Source: Trametes villosa (Eukaryota; Basidiomycota; Agaricomycetes; Polyporales; Polyporaceae). Taken from it: DNA of 46,073 bases. The notes below the pieces were generated by a model that saw nothing but the letters and a program-made list of their open reading frames with translations, was not told where the DNA came from and made no database searches. The stretch spans positions 1 to 46,073 of the forward strand of contig PUDQ02000007.1 in NCBI GenBank assembly GCA_002964805.2, given 5' to 3'. Made by a program: the position numbers and the translations under genes. Shown here in pieces: positions 19,737-30,390 of this stretch; the first letter of the stretch is position 1, and each line of letters opens with the position of its first letter.

Positions 19737-22156
19737 TCAACCGTACCGATACCCCTCCACGACGCCCGTCCACAGCTTCCTGCAATCCACCGACGCACCG
19801 AGCCTCGACGCGAGCAAGAACGCCCCGCTCAGTTTCCTGCCACCACACGTCAGTCACCATCCACGACGCCCCGCAGCAACCCCGACACACGCACCTGTTC
19901 AGACTGTACGTCTCCCGTGGCGGCGGCGTGAGCCGGTGCTGGAGCATGACCGGGATCTGCGCCCTGATCTCCGCGGTGATGTCCGCCCACGCCGAGCCGG
20001 GCCCGAACGTGAACGGCTGCGGCGTACTCGCCTTGAACGGCGTCCCGAGGAGGACCATCGACTTGACGTGCGCGTCGAGCATCGTCTCGTTCTCCTGCCC
20101 GGTGAGGTAGCCGAGCTTGAGGCTCCACTCGACGCACGCGTCGCGGTCCTCGGCGACGGCGGCGGAGAGGAGGTGCAGCCAGTTGTCGATGAACTCCTTC
20201 GAGTACTCGCGCGTGGCGCCGAAGTCGACGAGCTCGACCTGCGCCGCGAGCAACCGATTAGCCATCTACCACGACGTGGGACACTATGTACCCACCGTGC
20301 GTGTGCGCGGGTTCCAGAGGAAGTTCGTCCAGTTCGGGTCGGTCTGCATCACCCTGAACACGAACAACTCGCGGAGGCAGAGTTCGATGATGCGCGCAGC
20401 GATCTGCGTGCCCTACGTCAGCGCGAGTCCTTGCAGAGAAGACAACACACTCACGTCGTCCCTATCGCGCTGGGAAAGCTGGTCGATGACCGAACCGCCG
20501 ACGCTCACGCCATCGACATGTTCCATGACGAGCACGCGCTCCGTGCTGCCCTCCCACACCCACGGCACCTTGAAGCGCGCGTCGCCCCCGAGGTGGTCCG
20601 CCTGCCCGAAGCGGCGCGCGAACGCCGCCTCGCGCGCGTAGTCGCACTCGTCCGCGAGCTCGTCCTTCATGACTTGGATCGTGCGGTCGAGGAAGAGTCC
20701 GCGCGGGAGGAGCTTCCCCGCGGTGAGCAGCATCTTCACGTACCCGAGGTCGCTCGCGATCGAGTTCACGATGTTCGGGAACTGCACCTTCACGGCGACG
20801 CGCGCGGGCGCGCCCGTGGGCGAGACGGATGCCTTCAGCACGGCGGAGTGCACCTGGCCGATGGAGGCGGCGGCGAAGGGGAGGCGCTCGAACGACTCGA
20901 AGTTATCCATCCAGGATGGCCCGAGGGCGTCTCGCATGACTTGCTACACGTTACAGGATGAGACTGCGTCCTGGGGGCCGCGAGAAGTGGGCCCACCTCC
21001 ATTTGCCAGTCAGGCATGTAGTGCGCGCTGTCCTGTACCCTGCGGAAGATATCTTCTATCTCCGGTGGGAGGACATGGCTATCTTACATCGTAAGGACTG
21101 TCAGCAGCGTGGTATCCGCGAATATATGCGACGGACGGACCTTGTATGCTCATGAATTGGCCGAGCTTGAGGGCCGCACCGCGCATTTGCGTGAGCTTTG
21201 ACACCAGCCGTTTGATGTTCCCCTCGGTGAGCATGAGGGAGGAGGATGCATGCTCATCCGTGCTGCTTGTACTGCGGCGTATGATCTCGGAGGCCGCGCC
21301 ATAACCTAGCGAGGCCGCGAGACCTGCCACGCAGCACGGTTTAGGCTTGCGAACCCGGCCATAACCCTCCTTCACTTACCTCCGTAATGAAACAACCGGC
21401 CTATGCGCGACGATGGCACCTTCGAAGACTGCAGGTTTCGGTTGCGTGGCCGTTCGAGAGATAATTGCTAGGTCAAGTAAGGCATGAACATGCACGTCGT
21501 CATTGTAGACAATATGACACGCACTTCTCCTGGGTCAGGAATGCCCGTGCTCGGGGGTACATCTCCCACAGATGGCGTTTCTGCTCGCTCCACTGGCAAT
21601 GTTCCTGAAAGGTCGTGGGTTTCGCCTACTGAACCCCCTGCAGCAGTCTGAACCTTCGGTGGAGTAGCAGAGGTAGCCAGGACAGTTGGTGGTACCGCAG
21701 GTGCACTGCGTGTGGGCTGCGAAGGTCGCTCGACCGCCTCAACCCTTGTTGTGGACGGCGGAGGTACGATCTCGCTAGTACTTGGGGTAATAGGCTACAT
21801 CGCGCTGAGTTGGTGTTTCCCAAGCCGAAGTAAGTACGTACTGTGCCCGCAGAGGTTCCCATTGCCTGCCCACTGAGAGGTACATGCTCTCGTGCCCTTA
21901 CAGGCTCGCTTCGAACCTCTTGTGGTTCACTGGAGGGACGCTGCACATCTCGATGTTGCTGAGCGTCCTGAGAGGAGCTCGTTTCCGGATTCTGGTACGG
22001 ATAGGACTCATCGCCGCGTCGTTTCCGCGAGAGCTGGTCGCATGCCGCCTGCCGCGTCCTCCCTAGCTGGGCCGCGCGAATCTGCGCGGCGTGCGAGGCG
22101 ATGTTGCAGACCGAGCTAGCGATGCTGATCCATGTGTATGCTGGCCCAGGAGGCAT
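19737..22156 (-). CDS. COQ8: ABC1/ADCK (UbiB) atypical kinase, COQ8 type
   Basis: Nine exons: 22156-21842, 21794-21525, 21467-21380, 21323-21141, 21082-20997, 20943-20455, 20412-20296, 20238-19895 and 19836-19737; 663 residues. The first ATG gives MPPGPAYTWISIASSV. Exons 1-2 encode a Pro/Ser-rich N-terminal stretch (weakest part of the model). Diagnostic family features: LQSSKVPSSRIGRLFHYGG, the KxGQ motif (ALKLGQFMSIQ), the alanine-rich loop FAAASIGQVH that replaces the glycine loop, VAVKVQFP, LVMEHVDGVSV, the catalytic QTDPNWTNF and ELVDFGATR (DFG). COQ8 acts in the mitochondrial matrix to support the CoQ-synthesis complex. No mitochondrial targeting signal is obvious to me. All exon phases close without a stop. 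Confidence 0.94.
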
Positions 22157-22496
22157 TTTCAAGGGGTAGACGTTGAGAGTTTAGCAGGGCATTGTGGGTG
22201 TGGAGGGAAGAGTTCGAATGGTCCGCGAACTTTGCGCGATGACGGTGTTCGTGTGCATGGGCGCTCCGAACATTTTGATCCGTCTCGGAAGCACCCCCAG
22301 TGTCCGGAGAGTCCGTACCGCATGCCTAGTAGACCCTGGTTCACGCATGCTCCACCATCTCGTACACTTTGTGAAGTCCGTAGGTGCAACCAGGCACCCA
22401 GCCCCAACATATTATGTCGCGATAATATAGCGTCCAGTAGTAAGTAGTGTATTACTGTACAACAGTAACAGGCAGCCAGGGGGATGCATAGAGCGC
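22157..22496. other. Intergenic, no gene seen
   Basis: 340 bases upstream of COQ8 and downstream of the transporter. It contains ACTGTACAACAGT near 22453, a short inverted repeat. It should hold the COQ8 promoter and the transporter 3'UTR. Confidence 0.45.
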
Positions 22497-24719
22497 TCAG
22501 GCATGCTCGTCGTCGTCATCGCTGACCTTCTTCGCCTTGTCGACGACGGCCCACGTGTCGTCCATCTCCGTCTTCATCTCCTCCTCGCGCATCAGCAGAC
22601 ACGTCAGGAGGCCGACGACGGACAGCCCGAGCATGACGAGCCAGATCACCTTCGTCCCGCTCGCGAACGCGCTCCGCACCTGGCCCTTCTGCGGCTCGCT
22701 CATGCCGGGAATCGTCGGGATGATCTGGTACGCGTACTCCTGGTCCTTCGGAAGCGTGTCCGTGAGCGTCTTCGGCAGCTTCTGCGTCAGCACGTTCTGC
22801 AGGATCGCACCGCCGACGACGATACCCCAACTCTGCAGACGCGTCGCGTATTCAGTACTTCTGAAGCGGTTGGAAAAACACAACAACGGGTACTCACCTG
22901 TGCGAAGTTGCGGACGAAGACGAAGAACGCGAGCGCGTACGCGCTATTCGAGACCGGAAGAGGCGCCAGGATGGGGAACTGCGTGCCGATCCACAGGATG
23001 CCGAGACCAACCCCGAGCGGGATCTGGAAGCCGATGTACTCCGCGGGGCTGCTGTTCGCGTTGAGGAGCGAGAGGAGGATGAAGCCGACGATCGTGAACA
23101 CCCAGCCGATGTAGTTCTGCGGCCGGTAGACGTGGATGATCTCGACGCTGACGCCGGCGACGATGGCGAAGATGGGGATGGTGAAGGAGAGACCGAACAT
23201 CTCGATACCGGAACGGAGCGCGCTCGCCTCTTTCGAAGCTTGCAGATAAATAGGGAGATAGTCTGTAGAACGTTAGGCCCGCTCTCACATGCAGACTATA
23301 GATCAGCTTCACTCACAGACAGCAGTCAGAGAAACGACACCATGGAAGAACGTTCCAAGATAGCTGTTCAAAGTCAGTTCGTGGTCTCTCGCACTGAGCT
23401 ACATCTCGAGCAACTCACCCACTGAGAGTCGTCCGGTTCGTAAAGAAGAATTCAGGAACCTAACAGACACAGTCAGTATGACCATCATATAGACCTCAGT
23501 ATGCGTACTCACAGTTTGTCCATGCAGCCACTTCTTCTCCAACACAAAGAACACCACAATGCCGATAGCGCCCAGAATGACCGGGACCAGAACCTGCGCC
23601 GACAGCCACGGGAACTTGAGGCCGCCCCAGGTCAGCCCGAGGAACACGAGGATTGTGCTCGTCACAATGATGCCGTTTCCACTGCGGACCGGGCGCGGCG
23701 CCCGCAGTCAGCCCCCGCCGTCACGGTGAAACGCGCAACTTGCACTCACATCCAGTCCATCTCGATGATCTTGCGCTTCGCGCTCCCCTTGGGGACGATA
23801 TTCGGGAGGCAGAAGAAGATCGCGCCCGTCGCGAGCGCGCACAGCGGCAGGTTCATGTAGAACAGCCAGCGCCACGCGCCCGAGCCAGCGAGGGCACCTC
23901 CGATGGGCGGTCCGATGGCGCTGCATGCTGCGGGTTAGTCTGTGACGACGGGGAGCGTGCCCGCGAAAGATTGCGTACCATGCCAGTGCCCAGACGCTGC
24001 GGGAGGAGATTAATGCGCGTTCGGGCATGTGAGGTGAGGAGGACATACGCAGCAGCGATACCCTGGAATTTGCCACGTTCGGGCAGGGGAACCATGTCGG
24101 CGAAGATGATCTCGGTGACGGACAAGCTGCCGCCACTGCCGATACCCTGGATCGCTGTGGCAGAGCGTAAGTTTGTTCCGTCGGGGAAGCCTTGATCGAC
24201 GACGTCAGACTAACCTCGTCCGGCGATGAGCATCGTCATGTTCTGCGCCGCGCCACAGAGGACGGACCCGACGGCGAAGAAGGCGACGAAGACGATGAGG
24301 ACATACTTGCGGCCGAAGCCGGATACGAGGCCGCCGACGAGGGGCAGGACAGCGGTGGACGCGATCGTGTAGGCGCCGCCGGCCCAGATGAAATCGTTTC
24401 CATGCAGGCGGTCCACGATCGTCGGTAGAGCAGTGGAGACAGCCGTCTGTAGTTCGGAGCATATGCGACTTCAGTACTACCTCCGAGATATCGTCATATG
24501 GGCGGGGCCACTCACGAGATCTAGCGCGGAAAGCATCTCCACCAGCAGGTTGGAGGCGAATACCAGCCAGAACGTCAAGCCCCGCTTGCCTTTAGGGGTC
24601 GGCTGGATATCGCTGTGATGGTGAATGGAGTTGGTGGCCATCGGGACGACGGAGACACGAGTCTGAACGCTCATGCGCCTGAGGTCCACAAGTTCCATGG
24701 GACGCTCGGCCATAAGCAT
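22497..24719 (-). CDS. Major facilitator superfamily transporter, DHA2-like (about 14 TM)
   Basis: Ten exons: 24719-24516, 24446-24215, 24154-24049, 23996-23979, 23920-23750, 23681-23513, 23459-23419, 23363-23317, 23262-22898 and 22832-22497; 562 residues. Exon 4 is only 18 bases but is required to keep frame and the motif VWALACAIGPPIGG. Seen: many hydrophobic helices (LTFWLVFASNLLVEML, YVLIVFVAFFAVGSVL, VIWLVMLGLSVVGLLTCLLM), MFS motif A-like GGLVSGFGRKYVL, motif C-like GPPIGG and a loop GSGGSLSVTEIIFADMVPL typical of fungal multidrug-type DHA2 carriers. It probably exports small molecules in exchange for protons at the plasma or vacuolar membrane; substrate unknown. An alternative start in frame is ATG 24713. 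The acidic C-terminus ends DDDDEHA. Confidence 0.92.
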
Positions 24720-26513
24720 TCGACTCGAGGCTGCGAGGCCAGGTGGGGGCTTGGCGTCCTGGACGAAGGACGTCGTCGAGAGGCTGGCAAAAAGCAAGGG
24801 CGGTTGAGCCCGTCAACCCCGGAGTGGCGTGATACAGGGAAGAACGCACTTTTCCTCGAGCGTGATCCGCATCGGGGAAGCCATTATACGCGTCGGCTCT
24901 GGGGCGACGCTTAAGTGTTTAACAGTAATTGCGGTTCCGAGGCGGGAGGGTGTTGATGGTGTTTACGAGAGAAAAGGTGCCCTAAGGTTAATACAACAGC
25001 GGGGAAGAGAAGTGCGAAGAGGGGAGAGAAGCTCGAGGGTGGGTTGGGGGGAAGGGGGGGAACGTGTGAGCACCCGCATGTGGTGTGCCAAATACTCCCT
25101 GACGGCGTCTCGCCGCCCCATTGGAAATGGGCGGTGACAGTGCAACCAGGCGGCGCTACCGCCAAACAGCAGTCCGGGACGAGCAACTGGCGACGGATAG
25201 CGAGGATCTGCTCACCGGAAATCGGGACACGCGGGCAGTGTGCCTCGGCGCCGTTTGAGGACATCGTGCGCCCAAAATAACACCGCTTTGTGACACACGA
25301 AACCGAGCTCGACCGCTCTTGCGACGACGACGCTCCCGCGCCGTTGATGTGGTCCGGTTGGCGAGCAATGTCACGCCATCCCGACTTTTACGCATCATTG
25401 CGGTCTGTGCCTGCACGTTCGCGCAGTGAGGCTCAGACGCCCAGGCAGGGCACCACATACGGAGGGCCCAGACGTATCTTGCTCGGAGGATCCGGTACTC
25501 AGCGAATGTGGCGCCTTTGCGTCACCCTCTACGTGCGCCAGGGCCCAGTACCGGAGAACGTCCCAGGGATGGGCGTCATTAGGGAAGGACCGGGAGCTAT
25601 TCACAGGCAGACGAGAGCGGGACAGTTTGCCGCCTGCTCAGCGCTGCAGCCATGGCGCGGGGCAAAAGCATCCGAGCGTTTGAAGTCTGGTCTATTTAGT
25701 GAATCTTGCTCTTGTAGCCTGCGTGGATTGGCACACGACGGTATGGTCAACGGGGCCGTCCGCCGACCAGGAGTTTTGCGAGATGTTCAGCCATTCTCAT
25801 GGCACGATATGGGTGTACAGTGACTGGCCCCATTTGTGGGGGTCACAGCCCAGATCGCAGTCAGGTTGCTCAAAGCCTGACGCCACCGGTGAGCCTTGGA
25901 CATGGTAAAGTTCAACGCGACACGGACGCACCGCAAGGCTACGCACCACATTCTCGCACACTCCGGCCGCCGTGATATAAAGCCAAGGTCGTCATGCAGG
26001 AGCCGATCCGCTCAAAAGGCTGTGGGACAAGCCGTTTGGCTCCTCCTCATACATGTCCTTGGGGTGTAAGTACCCGTGCGTTGCGACGCCTCCGCCGATG
26101 ACATCAGTTGTCCGGCCTCTCGTCGTCGGCAGCAGGATGCACTCACCAGCATCACTTTGACTATTTCAGCTGCGCTTGCATATATCCATATCCCCATTCA
26201 GTGCTGGAACGTCAGGACTGTGCTGCCTATCCGGCTGAACCGGGTGCGTTGTAGAGGTGCGCGCCATTTCATCGACCGCTTATCTTACTACACCGTCCTC
26301 ACTTGTCGGTGCTCTAAGACTACTCCTGAAGCAACGTACAAGGTCAGTGGAGGTTTTCTCAACAGGTACCACAAGTGCGAACCGTAACGCACCGAAGACT
26401 GCCAGACGCCTCACCTCCATCGGAGCAAATCCCGTTCCCACGAACGAACGCCTATCCAGACACTACCGGAACAAATGGAGTGTTTCGTGGCGCGTCACGT
26501 CCGGCAGCAAATG
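24720..26513. other. 1.8 kb without a supportable gene
   Basis: From the transporter start to the assembly gap no reading frame carries recognisable motifs, codon bias or paired splice signals. The frame at 25290-25823 (plus) is the longest but reads like random composition. 24720-24900 likely holds the transporter promoter. Confidence 0.5.
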
Positions 26514-26536
26514 NNNNNNNNNNNNNNNNNNNNNNN
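26514..26536. other. Assembly gap (23 N)
   Basis: A run of N interrupts the sequence in the gene-poor region. Contiguity of the left and right parts is therefore inferred by the assembler and not seen in the sequence. Confidence 0.99.
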
Positions 26537-27824
26537 TGGGCACCGTCGACCTTACGCTTCTCACGTCATCTGGTACACGGGGGAATCCTGTGGTTTCAAG
26601 GTAAACCTACGCCTTGCCCACGCTGATCAATGTCGCATCCAGGAGAGCACTACACGTTCCTACCACCCTGGCACCTTACGGAGGCCGCATACATTGACTC
26701 AGTGTGTATACTACGCGGAAGAGGACCGATTTCAACGGCAAGTCAAGGCCCCTTGGAATTTCAGCTCAGATTGCGGGGAACCTCTCCCCTTACTACACGT
26801 TCAGGGGGAGTCCCCGACAGCACTATGCATTGAGGTGAGCCTGGTTACCCCTCAGACCCCAGACCTCGTCCGCTGAAGGATGTTTATCTTAGCTGAGCCG
26901 TTGAACAACCGAAGTGTGGGATGCAAGCGTACCCATGTCATAGGTGGCTCCCTATCCACGCCAGGTCAGGTCGCCGCTGCTCGTCACTTGACGGGTAGTC
27001 TACGAGCCGGCACGACGAGAAGGGGCGCCCGAACTGCGCTGTACACTCGTACTTCTGTAGTCTTTTCTTTCTTTCTTTGACTCCCGTTTATTGCCCGTCA
27101 GGGCCTAGCCCTATAGTAGGCACTAAACCACACCTGTAGCTACGTACTCGACACAATCATAAAGTCATGATCGAACAAAAGGGCTTCTGTAGTCCACCTA
27201 CCTTAGTTGTATGGGAAGCCGATGCTGAAACCGTACGATATAACCCAAGGTTCGTTTGCCAACTCTTGCAGCACGACCCCGACTTCACGCGTCGTTGTCT
27301 TCCGGTAGTTTAATTTACCATGCCATGACTGAATAGCATGGCCCCACTCAGAGCTCTCGAGCAACCGAGCGGATAGCCGTCGCGGCGGACCATCATCTAT
27401 AGATTGTCAGACGCCCCCTTTGTTACGAAATCCCCGATCTATTTCTGTCTTTACCTGACTCACCTACTTACTCAGCCACCCATTTGCTTACTCGTCCGCT
27501 CACTCAGTCGCTTACCCAGCACACACACTCATTATTACTCAGTATTTCTCCTGTATTACTCAGCTTACCGCAGTACAATATATATACCAGGTGAAGCTGC
27601 GGTAGATCCCCAGTCTTTGCTTGGTACGTTCTACCTGGTGATCACCTGACCGCATCCGGCCCGGCTCGCTTCACTGTATCATAAGCGAAGACTACCTTCC
27701 TCGACCTACTCGCTGATAGCCTTCCATCACACGAGTACGCGTCATTCCCACCCTCCGATCCTCCCTCGCTCACAAAGCACTGCCTCAGTGTACAGCCTCC
27801 GAGAACTCCGCAACCGCAACCCTT
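26537..27824. other. 1.3 kb without a supportable gene
   Basis: No coding signals recognised. A short (TTTC)n run lies near 27061-27079, and a low-complexity ACTCAC/TTACTCAG-rich stretch spans about 27460-27575. It ends at the LTR of the chromovirus. Confidence 0.5.
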
Positions 27825-28478
27825 TGTTACGACCGTGCGGATCGGGGGACCGAGTCGGGGTCGGACTTCGGGGTCGGACCTCGGAGAACGGAGGTCGGGG
27901 ATCGGAGGTCGGAGTCGGGGGTCGGGTCGGACCTGGACTCGGGACGAACGCACAAGGTAAGGACTTCGGCGAGGCTATTAGCAACGCCTCGAGTCTAAGT
28001 CGGGTCCTTGACTTTGGACAAGGGTACGGGCGGAGGTCGGAGGTCGGGGGTCGGACGAGCGGACGAGCGGAGGAGATCGGACGAGAGGAAGGGAGGGCGG
28101 AGGAGGTAGATTGAGTGCGGATAAGACGCTTTACAACGAGATATACGAACTGAGGAATAGTCTACATCCAGGCGAGTATTTATAGAAGTAATCTAATTGT
28201 TCTGGCGAAACAATAAGGAGCGACGTAAAAGGAAGGAAGTCCGAAAGAGGGAAGTCCGAATACAATAAGCTATTGTCTTCGTCCTTCCGAGTCAATACCG
28301 TAGATAAGGAGCGGAGTAAGTATCGGACATGAGCGGACATGAGCGGATATGGCGGACATGGCGGACATGGTAAGTATGTAGCGGACAAGAGCGGACGTAC
28401 GGCGGACAAGAGCGGACACGAGCGGACCTGGGCGGACATGAGGTCCGAACCTTCGGAGGTGGCGCACGGGATGTAACA
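27825..28478 (-). repeat. 3' LTR of the chromovirus
   Basis: 654 bases with TGTTAC/GTAACA ends. It matches 35622-36254 with roughly a dozen substitutions, mostly transitions, plus a 21-base insertion of GCGGACATG-type repeats near 28340. It carries the TATAAATACTC promoter on the minus strand and tandem GGTCGGAGGTCGG and GAGCGGACAT words. Confidence 0.95.
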
Positions 28479-28480
28479 GT

Positions 28481-28490
28481 GCCTCCCCAC
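28481..28490 (-). other. Polypurine tract
   Basis: On the minus strand GTGGGGAGGC lies two bases before the 3' LTR, the usual place for the plus-strand DNA primer in LTR elements. Assigned by position and composition. Confidence 0.55.
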
Positions 28491-28608
28491 TAGGCCCGAA
28501 CCCATGAGGGCCTAAGAGCACGTGACCTGTCCGTAAAAGTTTTAGCGCGTGAAAAAAGAGAGGACGGAGGTACGCAGGGTCGGAATCGGGGATCGGGGAT
28601 CGGGGGTA

Positions 28609-28617
28609 GTATATAAT
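28609..28617 (+). promoter_or_regulatory. TATA box of the accessory zinc-cluster gene
   Basis: GTATATAAT lies 84-92 bases before the ATG at 28701. A pyrimidine-rich stretch (CCTTTTCTTCTTCCC) and CACCAACCAACCCCGACA follow, typical of a fungal transcript start and leader. This indicates the gene has its own promoter, independent of the LTR promoter, which fires the other way. Confidence 0.6.
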
Positions 28618-28700
28618 CTTGAGCGCGGGGGTGAGGTGAGACTTCGCCTTTTCTTCTTCCCATCCTCTACTCAAAAAACTCGCACCAACCAACCCCGACA

Positions 28701-30272
28701 ATGGACGCCCCCAAGCGCAAGCCCGACGAGACGGAGTCGGACTACGAGGACCGCCTGTCGGAGTTCCTCGCGCGGAGCAAGGCGGAGCGGGCGGCCGCGA
28801 AGGCGCGAAAGGCGGCGGAAGAGAAGGCGCGGGCGGAGAGAGAGGCCGAGGAGGAGAGGTTGGCGCAGATCGAGCGGGATAGGGTGGTGGCGCGGAACGT
28901 CGCGCTCGAGGTGAGTACACGGCGGGGTTCGGGGTTCGGGGGTCGGGGCTAACCCCGACGTAGGACCAGCCGCGCGGAGAAAAGCGCAGGGTGATCGACG
29001 TCGACGACGAGGATGAGGATGGCGAGCTCATCCATCCGGAGTAAGTCGGACGTGGCGGGGTTGGCGGAGTAAGGGAGTGACTAACGGCCTTGTTACAGGA
29101 TCCCCTGCCACCACTGCGGCAACAACGACGTGGAGTGCGTCTTCCGGCAGGGGCCGAAGACGAGCTCCTGCACGGAGTGCCAGCACCGCAAGAAGCCGTG
29201 CGTCGGGGCTCGTGGCGGCATGCCCCCGGAGCTCACCAACCGACTCCGCCAGCGCGAGCGGGACAACGCCGACCGTGCGGCGGCGAAGAAGGCGGAGCAG
29301 GTGGCGGCGAGGGCCGACAAGAAGGCGGGGAAGAAGCCCGCCAAGGCGGACGTGGAGTCGGAGGAGGACGACCGGCCGAAGAAGAAGCGCAAGGTCAACT
29401 CGTCGCCGGAGTCGACGCCCCGCAAGCCCGCGCCGGCTCAACCCCAGGCGGGGCCGAGTCGCGCGAGCGGGGTCGCCGTCGGGGGAGTGGGCGGAGGTGT
29501 CGGAGTCGGAGCAGCCGGAGGTGGCGGAGGCGGCAGACCAGCGGGGCCCGTCCACCCAGCGCCCGGGACGGGGGTGCCATTCTTCACGATGGTGCCCAGC
29601 AACCCGACCGCGGCGCTGGCGGCGGCGAACATCTGGTCCGCCGGGCCAGGTCCGCTCAGCGGCGTCGAGTTGATGCACGCTCTCCTTGGAGAGGTGCAGC
29701 TGCTCCGCCATGAGTTGGCGGTGGAGCGGGAGGCGCGGCGCGAGGCCATCGAGGACCGCGAGGAGGTCATCGTGGGGTACTGCACGGCAGTATACCGCGC
29801 GATGATCCGTCGCCGCCGCCGGGCACCCGACTCCGACCCCGAGGACGAGGACTCGGAGTACATCCCGATGGACTCCGACGAGTTCGACTCGGACGAGGAG
29901 GATTGGGAGCGGGTGCTGGAGGAGGTCCGGCTGGAGCGGGTGACGACGAGGTCCGGCGCCCGGCAGACCGCGGGGGCTGGTCCGTCGAGGACGACAGCGG
30001 AGAGCGCGGACAAGCCCGCGGAGCAAGCAGAGCAGGCGGACAAGCCCGCGGAGGAAGCGGACAAGCCTGCAGAGGGGGCGGACAAGCCCGCGGAGGAGGC
30101 GGAGAAGTCCGCTGACGCGGCGGAGAAGCCGGCCGACGCAGCGGACAAGCCCGCGGAGAAGCCCGAAGGCGCGGAGAAGGAGGGTGAGGGAGCGGGCAAG
30201 GAGGGTGAGGGCACGGGCAAGGAGGGTGAGGGCACGGCGGCGGACAAGGGCAAGGGCAAGGCGGCGGAGTAG
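28701..30272 (+). CDS. Accessory Zn2Cys6-like protein carried antisense in the chromovirus
   Basis: Three exons, 28701-28910, 28964-29040 and 29099-30272, giving 486 residues. The N-terminus is a charged helix, probably coiled coil (KAERAAAKARKAAEEKA). Exon 2 is acidic. Exon 3 begins with six cysteines spaced C-x2-C-x6-C-x10-C-x2-C-x6-C (CHHC, C, CTEC, C), the spacing of a fungal binuclear zinc cluster, but the basic residues (QHRKKP) lie in the second half rather than the first. Then come KKKRK (a nuclear signal), glycine-rich and acidic parts (SDPEDEDSEYIPMDSDEF), and a C-terminal run of about a dozen KPAEEAD-type repeats plus KEGEG repeats. Coding and splicing run opposite to gag-pol, between pol and the 3' LTR. 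It may be a captured regulator of the element or of host chromatin; function unknown. Confidence 0.83.
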
Positions 30273-30390
30273 GCGTCGGAGGTCGGAGGTGTCGGACCAA
30301 ACCCACGGACAACTAGCTTACAAGGTCTCTAATGTAGCCTGTATCGTCCCTAATAGAAAGGGCTTGAGGCGAACTGTGGTGTGGGTGACT

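Noticed and set aside
19936..20961. 341-codon plus-strand open frame
   Set aside because: It is the antisense of COQ8 exons 6-8. The charged, repetitive residue content comes from GC-rich third positions of the real gene.
25290..25823. 177-codon plus-strand frame in the gene-poor region
   Set aside because: No recognised motif, no codon preference, no splice structure and no paralog in the window.
26257..26876. Frames running through the N gap
   Set aside because: Their length depends on unknown bases, and neither side shows coding features.
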